A stretch of DNA of 64,000 nt from Ascaris suum. Taxonomy: Eukaryota > Nematoda > Chromadorea > Rhabditida > Ascarididae. A model generated the notes under the pieces. The model saw only the letters and a list, made by a program, of their open reading frames with translations, made no database searches and was not told the origin of the DNA. The stretch is from NCBI GenBank assembly GCA_013433145.1, contig CM024191.1, positions 884,501 to 948,500 on the forward strand, given 5' to 3'. Within the stretch, counting starts at the first letter, position 1; the number at the start of each line of letters is the position of its first letter. This document shows, piece by piece, positions 14,211 to 28,204 of this stretch. The position numbers and the translations under genes were made by a program.

Positions 14211-17200
14211 ACACATTGAAACCTACATATGTAAACAACATGACTACACCAAAAAACACGTTCCACAATAACCAAAATTTTTCACGACTAGTTTTAAAAA
14301 AACTACCTTCTAACTTCAGCGCGTCCATCCGGGAAACGAACGCGCACCATTACAACACCGTCATCGGTTGGCGCTGGTTCGGGGGGCAACACCGTCGCCA
14401 AGAACGTCATACGCTTCACTTTATCTGCTTCGGCACGCATGCGCCGCATTTCCTCTTCCCTATAACGCTCAACTTTTGCCAGATGAACATTATACTACTT
14501 GTTTCAGCTATCGCCGTTCGCGCAAGAATTTCCCCTTGCTGACCGCGGTTCACTCAGCGGATTTTTCCGTACGCCACAAATACGTGGCTCTCTCTACAAA
14601 AAAAAGAACCTGAACGCCAAGTTGAGGCGCTCCCCTCTCTCATTTCATCATATTTAGTATGCAGCATTTGAAGATTATTACTTATGCCCGTCCAAAATGG
14701 AACGGAATGCATTCTATGAATCAGGTGCTTTCTTACTATCGCATGGGTCTCATATGAACTAGCAAACCACCTCGCCGATAACTGCAAATAACATCCTAGG
14801 AACGAATGGCTACCACGATCATACAGTTAAAGCTGCTCTACTACCTCCCTTCCTCGAAGCCCTGCAACGATTGACTGGTTTTAATAGGCGATGGCTCCGA
14901 ACTGCATACGTTTGTTCCGCATATTGGGCCAACGCCAACATCCCCCCCCCCCCCCAAAAAAAAAAACTGACACTCAGTCTTGAAAAGTTGCACTAAATAA
15001 TTACTGTATCGCATGAACGATAAATGGAACATGAAGAACTTAACACCATTGGGAATGGTAGAGGTCAGTGAAGCCCCAACTGTGTTGGAAAGACGACCCC
15101 AAAGGTGGGACGAAATAAAAAAAAACGCAAAAATGTGGGAATAAGATAGAGATGCAAGCAATTAGAAGCCAAAAGCGGCGTTCGCTTCTCGTCATCTCTT
15201 CACAAATTTCTGCACTTTTCCCAGTGAAATATCTCCAGAGTGTTTCTCTTAGTTTCGCTCCCTGATCGCAGAAATGAACTGAAAAACCCATGCAACCATG
15301 GCTTCATCTGCCTATGATATCGTTGCAAAGAAGTGCTCTGTTTGAACCTATAACGCAAAAAATACGTACACCACTGAACTCAAGTCCAGAAACTTGTCAT
15401 GCGGAAAATTTAAGCGCTCGTGAAAAAAAAGAAGCAACGTCAATTCGAAGTTGATTTTTTGGAACCTGAGCATAAAAACAAACTGAGTGTCTACACAGCA
15501 AATTTTATTCAAATCAATCCAGTGGACGTCGCGTTGAAATAAGGGAATCGGCGCATATGTGGGCAACATCACGATATGTTTTTGCAGACAGGCAAAATAT
15601 AAACTTAAACTAAAGCAAGAGAGAAGGCTTTTGGGTCAAGCAACAGCATATCTCTCTCCAAAGTCTTCCCTCAACAACAGTTACCTCTTACTCGTTATAC
15701 CTTAAGAGCATCGCCCCAGACCATTCTCCTACAAAATTTCATTCACAAATTCGGTGCCGCCACTAAGCTACATAAATAATTCTACATCCCAGGCATCATA
15801 CGTGTAGACATGCAACGTCATAAAGCTTCTTGCCGATCTCTTTTACGACAACTAAAATTTTAGCAAGCGAGAAGTTCTGGTACACTTCGCAAGCAGCTCG
15901 CAACGAAGATTAAAAGATTTCTATGAAGTTTTCGGGAGAATTATATGATACTCCCGGTAAACGAAGTTCCAACTGCGAAAACGCAGGTGAATTGAAGCAC
16001 AAGGGGGCAAGAAAGGATATATAAGGCGTTGCGTTTTGAGGAGAAACCAAGAAAAAACAACTCACCGCTGCTCTTGCTTCTGTCTCTGTAGCGCCTTATG
16101 AACAGCACGGTCACGCGCTAACGATTCCTCATATTCCCTTCTCTGTTCCTCACGAATCATCTCTCTATAAAAAGGAAACTTCATTCAAGTTCAAATTACA
16201 TCAGAAGGTGCTCCACAACATAATACGTGCGATGTTTCAACCGAAAGTACTCCATAAAAATGCAATCTTGCATAAGGTCTTCTTAACAAGCAAGCTGTTT
16301 GACACACTTGCTACGCTTCATCCAGATAAACAACAAGAAAAGTAGATAGTGAGGCGTTAAAGCGCCGATGAAATATTCTTGAGTGAACAGCCTTCTCCAC
16401 TCGTTCCTTCCTCCCCATGATCAACTGCTTTACCCAGTGGAACGTATCAGATGAAGATTTGCTATTTCATAACCATTAAAGCACAATGCTTCATTGGAAA
16501 ATTTGCCTAGATCTATATGCAATATTTAAGCCGCACTATAATTCTTTACTTCAACGAAATTTACTTGCAAGGCGACAAGTTTCCGTAAAAGCGAAACACA
16601 AGAGTCAGCCGACTGCACACGCCCACTTTCACTGCAGCTCTTGCAAGCGCCTGCTCATCTTCTAAGCCCTTCGCCACCCAAAGCATCCTCAATCTAGAAC
16701 TTTGCAATTCTATAGAAAATTGCACAATGTACTTGAAGGCAGAAATCACCTCTCTTGCCGTTGCTTCTCCTCAGCTTCTTCAACATCCTTGATATATTTG
16801 TGACGGCCTAGCCCGTTCATTAGCATGTTCATGACATCCGCAGCCGCGTCAAAACCTGAATAATGTAATGTTGCGTTGCTATAGATGCACTTTGTAGCAA
16901 GCATACTCTATTTCGACTATGAAAGAAGTTATTTAATCAGGAAACCATGCAGAACTTCTTTGGCGGCATCTTCTTTTTCTTCTCCTTCGACAGTTCCTTT
17001 CTTTCGACTTAGACCACTTATATATCCCAGTGAAACCACTTACCAGAACACATGTCGAACATCTGAACGACACCCTTCTCCTTCGTTACTAGAAGCAGGA
17101 GCGGGAAGTGTTCGGTCCTTGCCCTAAACAACATTAAATGATCGCAATCAAATGCAGTGCTCAGCAAGTTTTCCTTGCTTCGTCGACATCACTTTAAAGA

Positions 17201-18966
17201 GACGCTATGGCTTCTCCACCTGAGGTACCATCAAGGTTCACATAAAAACGCTCAAGGGGCGAGTGGATGAAGCCTCTGAGATACGAGATAATCGACATAA
17301 CTTGCAAAACACTCAACTCTCATCAAGTACTAAGCCATTTTATGCTTCAAACTTTGCATCTCAAACAGTTGGCGAAAGTACAATCCACAGTAGTCGACAG
17401 GAAGAACAAGCGCACTACTCACTCCAGCAAGGCCAAATAAGTAAGAAGTACTAATTCAGAAAAATAAGTGAGTCGCCTGTTTCAAAATTCCGAAGGAAAA
17501 GTTAACCTCCGGACCACTCTGTGCGCCTCTCGAACGTCAAGACGTTGAAGCCAGTTCACAAGAACCGACTTATTTGCCTCCTGTGTGGCGTCCCAAGCCC
17601 ACGTCACGAACTGTGCATTCAGTAGCGATGTCACGCTGTCCGAGCACAACACCTCAAAAATACGTTCTCTTATGAAAGCCAATACTGCACCACAATGACG
17701 CTGACTTTTGCTGGATAAAATGGTAGCTGAAAAACTCGAATTTTTTTTATCACAGACGCAACAGATGTCAGTCGCACAGCTCACCGAGCTCATCCTAAAC
17801 AAACTGACAGTGATCTATATGCCATGGATTTGCCAAAATGATAATAAATAAGAATGCACGGTACTCCCACCTCAAGAAGAAGTTTCATGGCAGTGACCTC
17901 AGCATTTTTACTATGCCCCTTTACAAGTGCAGGCTATCTGCTATTAGAAAGTAGAACGCATTCAGGGGAATCAGGTAGCCTAAGATGCAATAAAGATGAA
18001 AAAACGCGGATTGAAAAAGCAACAACGAATATCGTAGCATCGTTCCTTGAAACGATGACTCAACCGATCTGACAATGCTCGAATCGAAAGTATAAGAACG
18101 TATTTGCAGGGGAATACTGTAAAGAAACGAACGTTTTTGGCAAATATGTTGCTTGCAATCGAGTTATCATTGTGCACGTAAATGGCGAACGGACGGCGCT
18201 CAGCAATTGAGCGACCAGGCGCCTCGAATGCCTCACGCATTGCAGCTTCCAAAGTATCCTCATAAAAATGCGGGTGGTTGTAGCCGTAGCTGAAACTGAC
18301 CTTCTAAGCAGTACAAAAATATATCTCTCACAGACGTGAACTTGAACCTAAGCATTTCTTGGAGGTGATCATTTCGGGCCACTATCCCACCTTCACTGAT
18401 CGGATAAATGCGTCCCCCACATGACAGTGCATACATGGAGCAAAACTGCGAGACGGTTTGAAATTATAACCTTCATAAACCTCACTTCAAAAGATTTAGG
18501 ACGGTTATGGTTTTAGTCCATAATGTATAAATGGATTAGCTCTTGGAGGGATTGTACAATGTATTCCAGTAGCCGAAGTACAAGAAACCAGGGAAAGCTT
18601 TCTGTTCGTAACCACTCTGTTAAGAACAAATGCTTTCTGCTGGAGAAAACCAACAATTCACAATACGACATGATGAACTCCTAGGAAAGCTGAACCTCGT
18701 ATGCAACCGAACATGAACCACACATTGCAGATCCTCTGCTACTTTCAAGAAACTCCTCGTGTAATTATTTTTGGCGAACGTTCGCCGACCGTCAAATTTT
18801 ATAACATTTTTGGTGACCGTTGTTTGAACTTCGTCAACTACAACTACCAAAAAGGAGGTGTTTTCATGGCAGCCTGTTTTGCTCATTGTCTCATATAGTT
18901 TCTACTATTATTCTGGAACGACACTCCTTTAGAATGCAAGACGGACCTCAGTTTCAATGTTGGAGT

Positions 18967-19061
<95 letters not shown>

Positions 19062-22000
19062 ACATTTTGTCTTCAGCAAATTTCCAATGTCTTCCTCTCA
19101 TCCCCTCCGCATCCTCAAAAAAGCGACAGCTATTTTTTGGCAATGGCGCTAACAATAAAACACAAACATAGAGTTGCACGATTAACTTAAGCAGCGTCCA
19201 CTCAGTCAGGAAATGAAAACTTCAATGAGAAAAACCTGCGAAGCGCATATAGGTGCAGTGATATGGGACTTCGATAAACTCTCTTCTAGTGATAATGTCC
19301 GACACTGAAAAAATAATTCCGCCCAGAATATCAACAAACAACAGTACGCATCGAGGTGCAATGAAGAAAAAATTAAGGGCAAACCGCGCTTCAAAGACGG
19401 CGACGAAATTGCTTATGGCTTCGGGAACGTTGGCGAACTCGGAAGGCACCAGGGGAACGTTCTCAATCGGACGACTCTAGAAATATATTTATCAGCAAAG
19501 TCAATATCAAATAATCAGTCAAAGCGTATACTTCACAACAATTATAATTTAGTCACATTTGCGAGAGAAAATGTAAGCACAAGAGCCATTTATCATCGCT
19601 CAGAAACGATTTTCTCAATATGAGCCGCTGTTGATTAACCAGTGAAAATCCCCAACTTATTCAAATAGCACCTATCAGCTTTAATGAAATGCCTAAGAGT
19701 CACCAGTTCCTCCAGATTTTTAAACATGGGCTTGTCCTTGTCATAAAAAATCCAGTGGGTTAGAGGATAAACGTTTAGCGTTTAAGCATGATCAAAATAA
19801 GCAACTTTTTGAATTTCACGGTGACAGAAATCTACTAGGGGAGTGAAGATTTTAATCTTCCCTCATAAATGCCTACAGCGGGAGGAGGAACAGGCAGAGG
19901 GGGACCTAGAAGCCCAACTTCTGATTACATTATCGCTCCATCGGCCTTCAGTTGCATTACAATCAAAAACAATGAAAAATCAGTAAATGAAATGGCAAAG
20001 CGATTGCAATATTATATTTTCAATGGCAACGGCAACATTCGTTATAACACTGAGCGCGAAAGCTGAAAATAAAAAAGATAACGACCAATTTAGTGCAATA
20101 AATGTGCTAAATGTTTGACCAGCAGATTTTATATTATACAGGATGTAGTTGCAAGTCGCCATATCAATGAGTGCGATTAATCAAAGCGTTACCACTCCCT
20201 CTGCTGTGTCATCCAATTCTAGGGGACCATCAAAGACTTCCGAGTCGGAATCGCGATCCGCCGTCGACATCCCGCTAACCGCTACCGGCTGCGCGTGGTC
20301 GGTTTCCGAGTGCAGACGCGTTTGCAGTGGCTGTCCCGGCGTTCCCGTGGTAGTCGTCACTGCACTCTCCTGCGATGAACTGGCACCGTTCGAACGGCTC
20401 AACCCTTAAATGCGACTAAAATTTAACTGCAACCGAAAGCCTTTGGTTAGCTACCGACCAAAACTACGCAAGAAGTTTCAATTCACCAACGAGTCTACAC
20501 CTGGTTAGCGTTGGGAATTCCATGACGCATTTGGTGGAGAATGCTGCAAATGAGATCTTTTAACTGCAGTGCTCTCGGATAGCAGCTTCTCAGAAGCCTC
20601 TTTAAGATTCGTATCGTGCCAAAATAGGCGGAGTTGTTAGCGATTCCAAGAAACGTTAAAAAACGTCGCAACTCTCGAATTCCCGTTCGCAGCATAGGTT
20701 CCGTGTCGCACCTGACTCAGAGATCATCTACTTCAACTACATGATGCCATTAACCTAAAAATGCTCAAATATATTTCCGACGTTTCACAATCACTGTGCA
20801 AACGGAAGCAGCCAATCTGTGGCTCGGTGATTAACCTGATGATCCGATCGACCTCATTAACGCTAAATGAGCGGATCTAAATCTCTCTCTCTCTTAACCC
20901 GGTCGTTGATCGCTATCGATATATGTATTTACACGAACACGACTTCAGGTTAATGAGAGTATTTTTTTAACAAAATGATATACAGAAGACTGCCGGAGTC
21001 GACCTCAAGGATTAGCTTTGTTGCAATCGCATCCTCATAAATACCAGCTAAGACTTCCAGTTAGAGTATCGCTGTCTGATATCCACTCCTACAGGTCAAC
21101 CTAAACAATGAAGTAAAAACTTCAAAAACACCTCTTAACTTCAAAGACCCGCTATACATCGACTTATAACACTCACCATTGGAAAAGTCAGCGCCATCCA
21201 CCCACATCGAATCGTCGTCCACGTCGTTCACCCTGAAAGCAAGAACGTGTTGTTCGACTAGCAAACAAACCAACCAGCACCTGACTACCACAAATGAAGA
21301 TGTTCAAAAGTGCACTGTAATCAAAAGCATCAATTCCATGAATCCAATCCATAAAACCCTGTGACCACAGCATCATGGTCTCATAACCCGGGCTTATTCT
21401 GAAAAAAAAAAAACAAAAAAACAAAATCGCACGAATTCTGTCACCACATACATGTTATATCACAATCGGCTCTCAAAGAAAAGTGCCCTAATGCTCCAAA
21501 TGACTTGCTGAGATGCTGGTGTTGGGTTCAATTCAGATGAACCAATCTCCTCGATGACCCCTCCCCCCCCCCCCCCCATTTCTTTCAGTTCCTATTCTCT
21601 GAACACTACTCGTAACTTATTGAAGTAATTCGACAAAAATCCACCTGGCGCTGTAGTTTTACATGGTCCTCCCAACATCGCAGTTCAAGAGCTGGAAGCA
21701 CTCATGTAAAAAAGAAAGCCAGAATTATAACGTGTTGACGCCTTTTCTTTACTCAGTGAGTGTATAAACGACAGTTGCATGAAGCTTTACACTTAAAAAG
21801 AGACAAAAAACCAAAAAAAAAAAACAATAAATACCATAACAAAAACAAGAAAAGAGGGCTATGAAGCCTACTATTATATGGGATAAAGTGGATTTCATAT
21901 GATATTGAGAAATCAAAAAATTGTACACAATAACTCTTACAACACACTAATATGGCGGTTGTAATGAACGAGAATTTAGCTTTATCTTACATGCGTATAT

Positions 22001-24484
22001 AAATGCACTGAAACAATCTGAATATATTTGAGCAAGGATTAACTGATCATGAGCATCCATATTCAAATTTTTTGTTAATCCCAACCAGAGCAAAAGAATT
22101 GTTCCTTTTTGATAGCCCCCTACCGCAAAGATCTTTTCATCTTTTCTGTGGGACATATGTCGACGTTGAAACTGAAACGATGACGAGTATCGCTGCTCCA
22201 GTCATTTTTAGATGCGAAAAGTGGAATAGATGGATCCACGAAAATAATGCGATCATATACACCGAGAAAAATCGGATAATTTAAGCGCATGAGTTTGCTT
22301 AACGAAATCACATCAAATTCTTACATGATATCATTCTTAAGTTGGCATCAATCTAATGCTACTTTCCAAGCGCTTGATCAGCATAATCACCAAAGATCTC
22401 ACTCTCTCTCACTTTCACACATGATTCTATAATCACTTGCACCTCCAAATGCCCGACAACATCCGTGAAGGCATGAGATTTCAAACCTTACACTGTCAAC
22501 ATCGATTTTTGACGGGCTAATTGCATAACGTTTTATTTCACGCGGCTTAATTTGAACAACGAACGACCACCTTTTATGCTCTCTTCGATGCCGCGCGAAT
22601 GGGAATCGCCTATCGCTGTCAAAAAAGCAGTTGGATAGAGGCAGTCATATATAGCCATTCAGCGACTAGAGCTTATCGAGTGGCTATCAGATGAGCGAAT
22701 CTTATCCTTAAGCCAATCTAAATTGCAATGCACTGCGAGCCTGTAGCAGTGGCTCAGGCAGGTAACATCAAACAAAATGCACCAACCCGCTCTGCATCAT
22801 TCGCCCTACATCATGTACAGGAGCTGAGGCACCATACTCTGTAGAATGATCGTCTTCAGTCGAGTCGCCGGCAAGGCGAATCTCTATCGCCCTTTGCAGA
22901 TCCCAGTCGACAGACGAGAGCACTTCAATTGCCCGACGCTTGTCCTCCTCATTCGCGATTTCCTAGAAACTCACTCACCATCCAACAACAACTTGAAGAA
23001 TTTATTGAAGAATTGATGCAACATGAACACGACCATTCCCGCTCGCCTAAATATTTCTCATACACCATCAGCCAGACAGGGTTACAACACCAACGTACTC
23101 CAACATCGGTAATATTCGTTCGCAACGTGCAAGTGTCTCGAAGGTATACTTTTCGCTTATGAGCTCCAGGAAATAAATCACCCAGTCTATAATCATCTAT
23201 GGCGTCAATCAAGTTAATGCTTCGAAAACTGAAAGATGGACTCTAATAGGTAAAATTTATAGAGGATCACCTAGGCTATGGGCGGTGTGGTATTTGAAAG
23301 TCATCAGTTGACCACACGACTAAACACATTGTAAATGAAGTTCAACCGTTCTTCATAAAACATAAGTCCCCAACACACAAGCCGAAGTTGGCCAAAAATT
23401 TGCATAAATTGATGGCAAATCGGCTAATTTCTTTTATTGTTTTGTGAGCAAAGGTGGGAGGGTGATAAGTCCGAAAATCCGACGAAAAATATTCCGAGGG
23501 TTCCAAAAACCTTGGGTTCGTAAAGCCAGCACAGGTCCTGTTATCTAACAGGGAAGAGAAACCCTGCTCTGTGGAAAATATAGTCATACCGCTTAACTGT
23601 GAACGAAGGAAGGTCGTGTCAAGCAATACAATCAGGTGTTTTATCGTACTCGATGTCTGAATGTCTGAGAGGGTCTACTGCTGCATCCAAGAAGATGCCG
23701 GTGAAGACTGCGGAAACAAAAAAAAAAAAGGAATTATCCACAGCGGTGTTTTAGTTACGGCTGATATTTGAAGCTCTCAGACTGAAAATTGAGATCTCCT
23801 TGAAACTTGGACGTCTGAAGACTGGAGGCTCAGGACATGAATTCAACCTTCGTTCAGCTTAGGGAGCTCTGAAAAGACGGTAGGAGGCCCAAAGATTAAA
23901 GATGAGAGTGATGAGCTCCAGAATTAGAAGACTTGAAAGCTCCTGATTTCCGAGGGCGTCTAAAGATCTTTTTAGGAGGCCAATGTAACCGAAAAGGCAC
24001 TAGGTAAAACTACTGAATTCCAGTTGTCCATGACGCTTCACTACCATAGCCTCACTACTCTCCTATCAGGATGAAGTAGGTATTCAGTGTGGTTGTCGGA
24101 GGAAGATATGTGCAATGAAGATGACAGATGAAACGGCACAATCATAGGATCAAGTAATGACGTACCAAATGACAGCCCCCAAAGTTATAAAACCTGCGAA
24201 AAGCCAAAAAAGCACTGGAATTTTAGCAAATTATGTTAGAACTCTGTTAGTCTAACTCGGGGTTTTTACACTAATTCAGTGAATTAAAAGCAGCCAATTC
24301 AGAAACCATTTTTGGGGCATCGGGACGACAAAACAACACCCATATAGAAAATCATCATTCTGGACTTTTTCACATATAGAATAAATAAAGAAAAAAAAAA
24401 CGGAAAACACACCTGATAGCGACTCAGCAAAGTCGACTGCGCACCTGAGAGTTCGATTGCCGCATGACGATTGTCACCCATCAT
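11668..24484 (-). CDS. ubxn-3: FAS-associated factor 1 / UBXN-3 (UBA-UAS-UBX p97 adaptor)
   Basis: Seen: 15 exons join in frame to 550 aa: 24484-24413, 22962-22787, 22171-22124, 21398-21358, 21257-21177, 20404-20193, 19476-19385, 18289-18133, 17652-17507, 17123-17044, 16855-16750, 16164-16066, 14459-14307, 13506-13398, 11748-11668. Domains: UBA about residues 20-55 (ends [14 protein letters not shown]); diverged Ub-like part 83-140; acidic linker ([12 protein letters not shown]) near 200; UAS thioredoxin-like region about 215-370 ([19 protein letters not shown] start, AQFVTWAWD core); charged coiled coil 385-455; LPPEP at 461-465; UBX 470-549 ending VYVEEK. Known: FAF1/UBXN-3 binds ubiquitin by its UBA and the Cdc48/p97 N-domain by its UBX, in protein degradation; in C. 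elegans UBXN-3 helps CDC-48 in CDT-1 turnover and replisome unloading. Odd: the p97-contacting FPR signature of the UBX loop reads VPK (519-521). Exons 3-5 (Ub-like) rest on phase agreement more than similarity; the rest is firm. Confidence 0.9.
12520..12813 (-). other. Unexplained exon-like pair in the last FAF1 intron
   Basis: On the FAF1 strand, a 27-nt segment (12813-12787, acceptor GGATTCAG, donor GTAAGTTG) and a 190-nt segment (12709-12520, acceptor TTAATATAG) join in frame across a 77-nt intron and end at TAA 12520-12522. The reading holds short motifs [18 protein letters not shown], then [17 protein letters not shown] and [15 protein letters not shown] do not recognise it. It would continue in frame (phase 2) from FAF1 exon 13, skipping the UBX end, so it could be an alternative 3' end. 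It may also be a nested gene part or a relic. Confidence 0.45.
13110..13191. repeat. 41-bp tandem duplication (two copies)
   Basis: Two adjacent 41-base copies (13110-13150 and 13151-13191) starting CTATGATGTTCAACAGG differ at one base. They lie in the last FAF1 intron. A recent local duplication. Confidence 0.9.
14147..14207. repeat. (AT)n microsatellite, 61 bp
   Basis: Uninterrupted alternating A/T in a FAF1 intron between exons 13 and 14. The repeating Ile-Tyr reading on both strands is an artefact of the repeat. Confidence 0.97.
14942..14966. repeat. Compound C14-A11 tract
   Basis: Fourteen C then eleven A, followed by CTGACACTCAG, in a FAF1 intron between exons 12 and 13. Same compound structure as at 3621, 34992 and 36318. 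Confidence 0.95.
18971..19057. repeat. (AT)n microsatellite, 87 bp
   Basis: The longest alternating A/T run in the window, in the FAF1 intron between exons 7 and 8. Confidence 0.97.
21563..21577. repeat. C15 homopolymer
   Basis: C run in the FAF1 intron upstream (in gene sense) of exon 4; not followed by an A run. Confidence 0.93.
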
Positions 24485-24489
24485 TGCGC

Positions 24490-24505
24490 CTCAAGCAAAA
24501 AATAA
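24490..24505 (-). promoter_or_regulatory. Weak acceptor before the FAF1 start
   Basis: A T-rich tract ending in GCTTGAG lies five bases before the ATG pair at 24484. It could accept a spliced leader. The TTGAG end is weaker than the TTTCAG consensus, although FAF1 exon 9 and exon 2 of the gene at 58053 also appear to use TTGAG ends. Confidence 0.3.
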
Positions 24506-24706
24506 TACTACTGTTCAGAAGCGATCGCAGATGCATCGTACAACACATATCATGCCTCACAATTAACGACATTTCAAGGTGGGTGGTCTTCGAAAATAAT
24601 CTTCGAGCACCTTGTTTCAATCATACAGGTGCAACGCTCGGAGGAAATAATCATTTGCTAAACCGCATAACTGAATTCATAATCACATCATGCAGGTAGT
24701 AAAAGA

Positions 24707-24721
24707 CCCCCCCCCCCCCCC
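24707..24721. repeat. C15 homopolymer
   Basis: C run about 220 bp upstream of the FAF1 start codon, in the presumed 5' flank. Confidence 0.93.
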
Positions 24722-25682
24722 AGCCTTACGGAACAATCCCATTCCCGTCTAAGGTAACGGTCTCCTTACCTAGTATTATTACAACTCTCCTCAGTGATGT
24801 GCAAAAATGCAAAAACAACACCATAGCCCATCCATTTCCACAACTATTCTATCATACAACCAATACTTCGCAGGGAATTGAGGAAGTTTCTTCAAATAAA
24901 CAATAGATGAGGTTTCATGCGGCTTCACTTTTTTGATCGTTCCAATTTTCTTCCTGCTTCTGCAAAAGGAATGGTTATCTTGAACTCAAAGATCGCCTTC
25001 ACAACATCAAGCATATGTTTACGGCACTCCTAGTAACCTATAGAAAGACCTAGCTGATTAAGTTGTGACTGTTATCAGCTGATGCAATTGTATATACTAG
25101 TAAGCCTTCTATTTTCTTCAACTATAATTCGACGAGTGTAGGGCACTATCTTTATTGGCACCTTCGTGATGTACCCCATACATTCCATTTTACCTCCATA
25201 CTTAATATCCGCTATTATCATATTCTCATTCTGCGTTAATGTCTCTGGTTTTGAAAGTTGTTTCTACGAATGCAGCGTTCCATTTCAAAAACAACTTCAT
25301 TAATGCCGCTTTCACAGATATCTATAGCAATGGCACAAAACCTTCGATAAGAGAGTCATTGGTTCTTGCCATTCAACAGCGTAATACGTTCATCGAGTTT
25401 TTTGACAGGTGCTAGTTAATAAATGCGATGGACGATACAAACTAATGAACGTGCACTCTATGCTAATTAATAACTGCTAAACAGCGCGCTGGTTTATTGG
25501 CAGAATTCTCGCCTGTCCAGAGTGCATTCACTCTCGAGTATCTTTAAAACATCGCTGATAGCAGTTATCATTTTAGTGATCCCTAATAATCAACAATCCA
25601 ATCATAAGTGATAACATATCTGCTGAAGAGAAATACCGAGTGCTCGTTCCACACAATCAACGTCCCCTTTCCCACCACTGAG

Positions 25683-25714
25683 CACTTCATATCACCGTTG
25701 TGTGATATGAAGTG
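25683..25714. repeat. Perfect 13-bp inverted repeat (hairpin)
   Basis: Arms CACTTCATATCAC (25683-25695) and GTGATATGAAGTG (25702-25714) are exact complements around a 6-nt loop. There is no T tract typical of a terminator. Function unknown. Confidence 0.85.
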
Positions 25715-26437
25715 AACACAATTACAACTCCTATGCCAATTAATAAAGTACCAACAGTCTCACAGATTTAAAAAAAAAAAAACAAGAAATGAATAACATT
25801 AGCAGCTATCATGAACATTCGACTAAAGAAAGTGAAATAAAAGAATTAAAACTCAATAGTTCATTCTGAAATGCTGTACTCTTATCACCATAATGCCCCA
25901 TTGAATGAAAGCCTATTAGAAGAGTGAAAAAAAGCAGTGGTGTTGAATCGCTTCCCGCAGAAAGCAGAATAAAGTAAAAGCCTTTCTAAACGCCCAGTTA
26001 AGCAGACTCGAACTCTAGTACAGCAACTACAGATCGAGTCTACTTAGATGAATACTCTATGGTACACAAACACTACTCGTATAAATAAGAAAATAGATGG
26101 AGCCTATCATGATTCATTTATATTATTTAGAGGCTCCATCCAGCTTATCTACAACGCTTCATAAGGCATCAATACATTTATAGGTACAATAACCGTGTCA
26201 AATTAGTAATAAATCCCACCGCTCGTACATGCCTATAGGGTTCGTTGTTTCATATCTCAATCAGTGCAAAATGCATAGAAGTTCTTCCACTTTGGAATGC
26301 CTACTGCTCGCTGAAAAAAAAAAAAAAAAAACGGAAAATCAAAGAGAAAAAAATGTATGTGAAGACACACTATACGATGCACTGTACTCACGCATTTCCG
26401 TAATTTCTATGCTTAATAGTTTCCGAGTTGAAACTAT

Positions 26438-26484
26438 CAGACAGACAGACAGATAGACGGACGGACAGACACAGACAGACAGAC
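26438..26484. repeat. GACA-type microsatellite
   Basis: Imperfect tandem CAGA/GACA units with GATA and GACG variants. A short related patch occurs near 4380-4400. Confidence 0.9.
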
Positions 26485-28204
26485 GCATGCATACGCGCAT
26501 GTATGCACGGACATGACATAAGCATAGTGCACATTTGCGAGCAAACTAGGAGAGCGCATAGAGCAGCGCAAACGCATGCCCACCAGTACCCCGCCTGAAA
26601 AGAAACTTGCTCCGTAGTATAAATCATTATTTAAGGATGTGAAAAAAAAGGAAAAACACTATAGCAGAAAAAAAAAAGATCAGAGGAAATTGATAAACAC
26701 TTCAAGGCTTCTACTTAAACAAATATAAAACAACACATTCATAAACAACCATTTGCCCTCTTCCTAGCACAATATCCTCTTTGTTATTCTAGGTCTGAGC
26801 TCTTTCATATCAGATCAAAATCGATGAGCCAAGAAACCACAAACAAATCCCAATAAGAAAAAAGGCAATATAACATCAGTCAACGTTGAAACGTCATATC
26901 GATGAGTCGATTGCATTGTAGTTGGGTAACGAAATTTCAAAGATAAGAGCAAGGCAACGTCCTCTTCTTCACTCCCTCCCCTCCTCTTCCCACTTTTGTC
27001 CCCACTCCATACCTTTGGACTCCTCAGCCACCGCTTACCTCACACTGGAACTCCGCGAAAATCGTACCCCAGACACTAAACGACAGCCAAAAAATCGTCG
27101 TCAGCTGAATTCATTACACTCGACGCCGAGTCATTTTGCAACGACCGTAATAATCATTTTGCAACCAAATTTATTTTCGTTGTAAGACAAATCACTTTGA
27201 TGCAAAAATCAGATTGAGGTGATGCAATAGCGATTCATTTCGATTTCTGTGATATCTATCAAAATCACCGAAAGCATTTTATTCAGAGGTCAGCAGTAAA
27301 TTTGAAAAGCGCTATGCATAATATGTGTCATCAAAAACGATGGTGCTCACACCTCGGTTATAGATGAGCAACTTTCTTGCAGAATAATTGCTGTTGTGGA
27401 GAGTTCATTTCACAAGCGAAATAGACACCACATAATGCACAAAACCAAACGAATAAAATGAAATATGCGAGCGGAATGATCGAAAATGAGTCAATGAAAC
27501 ACAAATTCGTTAACTTCGCCGACGCTATGACGATTTACGCGAATGGTGAACGCAATGATACGAGGTGCCAAGACAATATCAAGCGAAAAGAATTATGCAG
27601 ATCTTCTATTATGGATTTGAAGGAAAAGCAAAAAGAAAGACAATGAAAACCTTCGCATAATGCTTGGTGCACCTATAGTGAATTACCCTCAGAATGCAAT
27701 ATGCGACCTCAAAAGCCTTAGTTGTCACCGATGTCGTCTTCTTAAACGTTTTCACGGAAGCGAACGGTTTACTGCATAGCCTTTCTTTGTACTGCAACAA
27801 ACACTTCTGTTTTGTTGGTGTTAGTGTCAGCCTCAACTCTCAAAGTTATTCATGAATTGAGTAATAAGGTTTCACCCAGGGCAACCGTTATCCCGTCCCC
27901 ACAGTTTCATGCCTTTTTGGTACTTTCCTGCACTCGCTCTCTTGCTCTTCTCTTCCCTCATCATTGAAGTATGGGTTCGTTTCAGCTTTGCTGAACAAAC
28001 CACGTGCCACTTCTGTAAAATCTTAACGCATTCTTAGTCTACGTTTATAAGGTTCTCCAGATAACCATCAGAAATGAGATATTAGATGATTCTGGTTCGA
28101 AGCGATCTTCTAAGCTCCCACAGTTCAGTTCCATTCCGGACCAATGCAGGATGTCGCTATTTATCTCCGATCTAGACGATTCGATACCTGCATTGGACTT
28201 TCAT

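Larger units (their letters stand above)
24722..28204. other. Intergenic, no supported gene
   Basis: Between the FAF1 5' end and a LINE remnant. I see no exon set with homology or consistent splice phases. It holds a perfect hairpin at 25683-25714 and a GACA-type microsatellite at 26438-26484. Confidence 0.5.

Noticed and set aside
14059..14328. ORFs reading Ile-Tyr repeats here and near 18820-19179 and 36614-36904
   Set aside because: They are translations of (AT)n microsatellites.
17507..17802. FAF1 exon 9 extended upstream to the larger ORF
   Set aside because: The TTTTTGAG acceptor at 17652 joins exon 8 in frame to give KNVLCSD, matching the FAF1 order; the extension adds unmatched residues.
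20495..20695. 66-codon minus-strand ORF with acceptor and donor, first considered a FAF1 exon
   Set aside because: FAF1 exons 5 and 6 join directly in matching phase; adding this segment breaks the frame and it resembles nothing in FAF1.
23342..23626. 94-codon minus-strand ORF in FAF1 intron 1
   Set aside because: Exons 1 and 2 join in phase without it, and it has no recognisable similarity.
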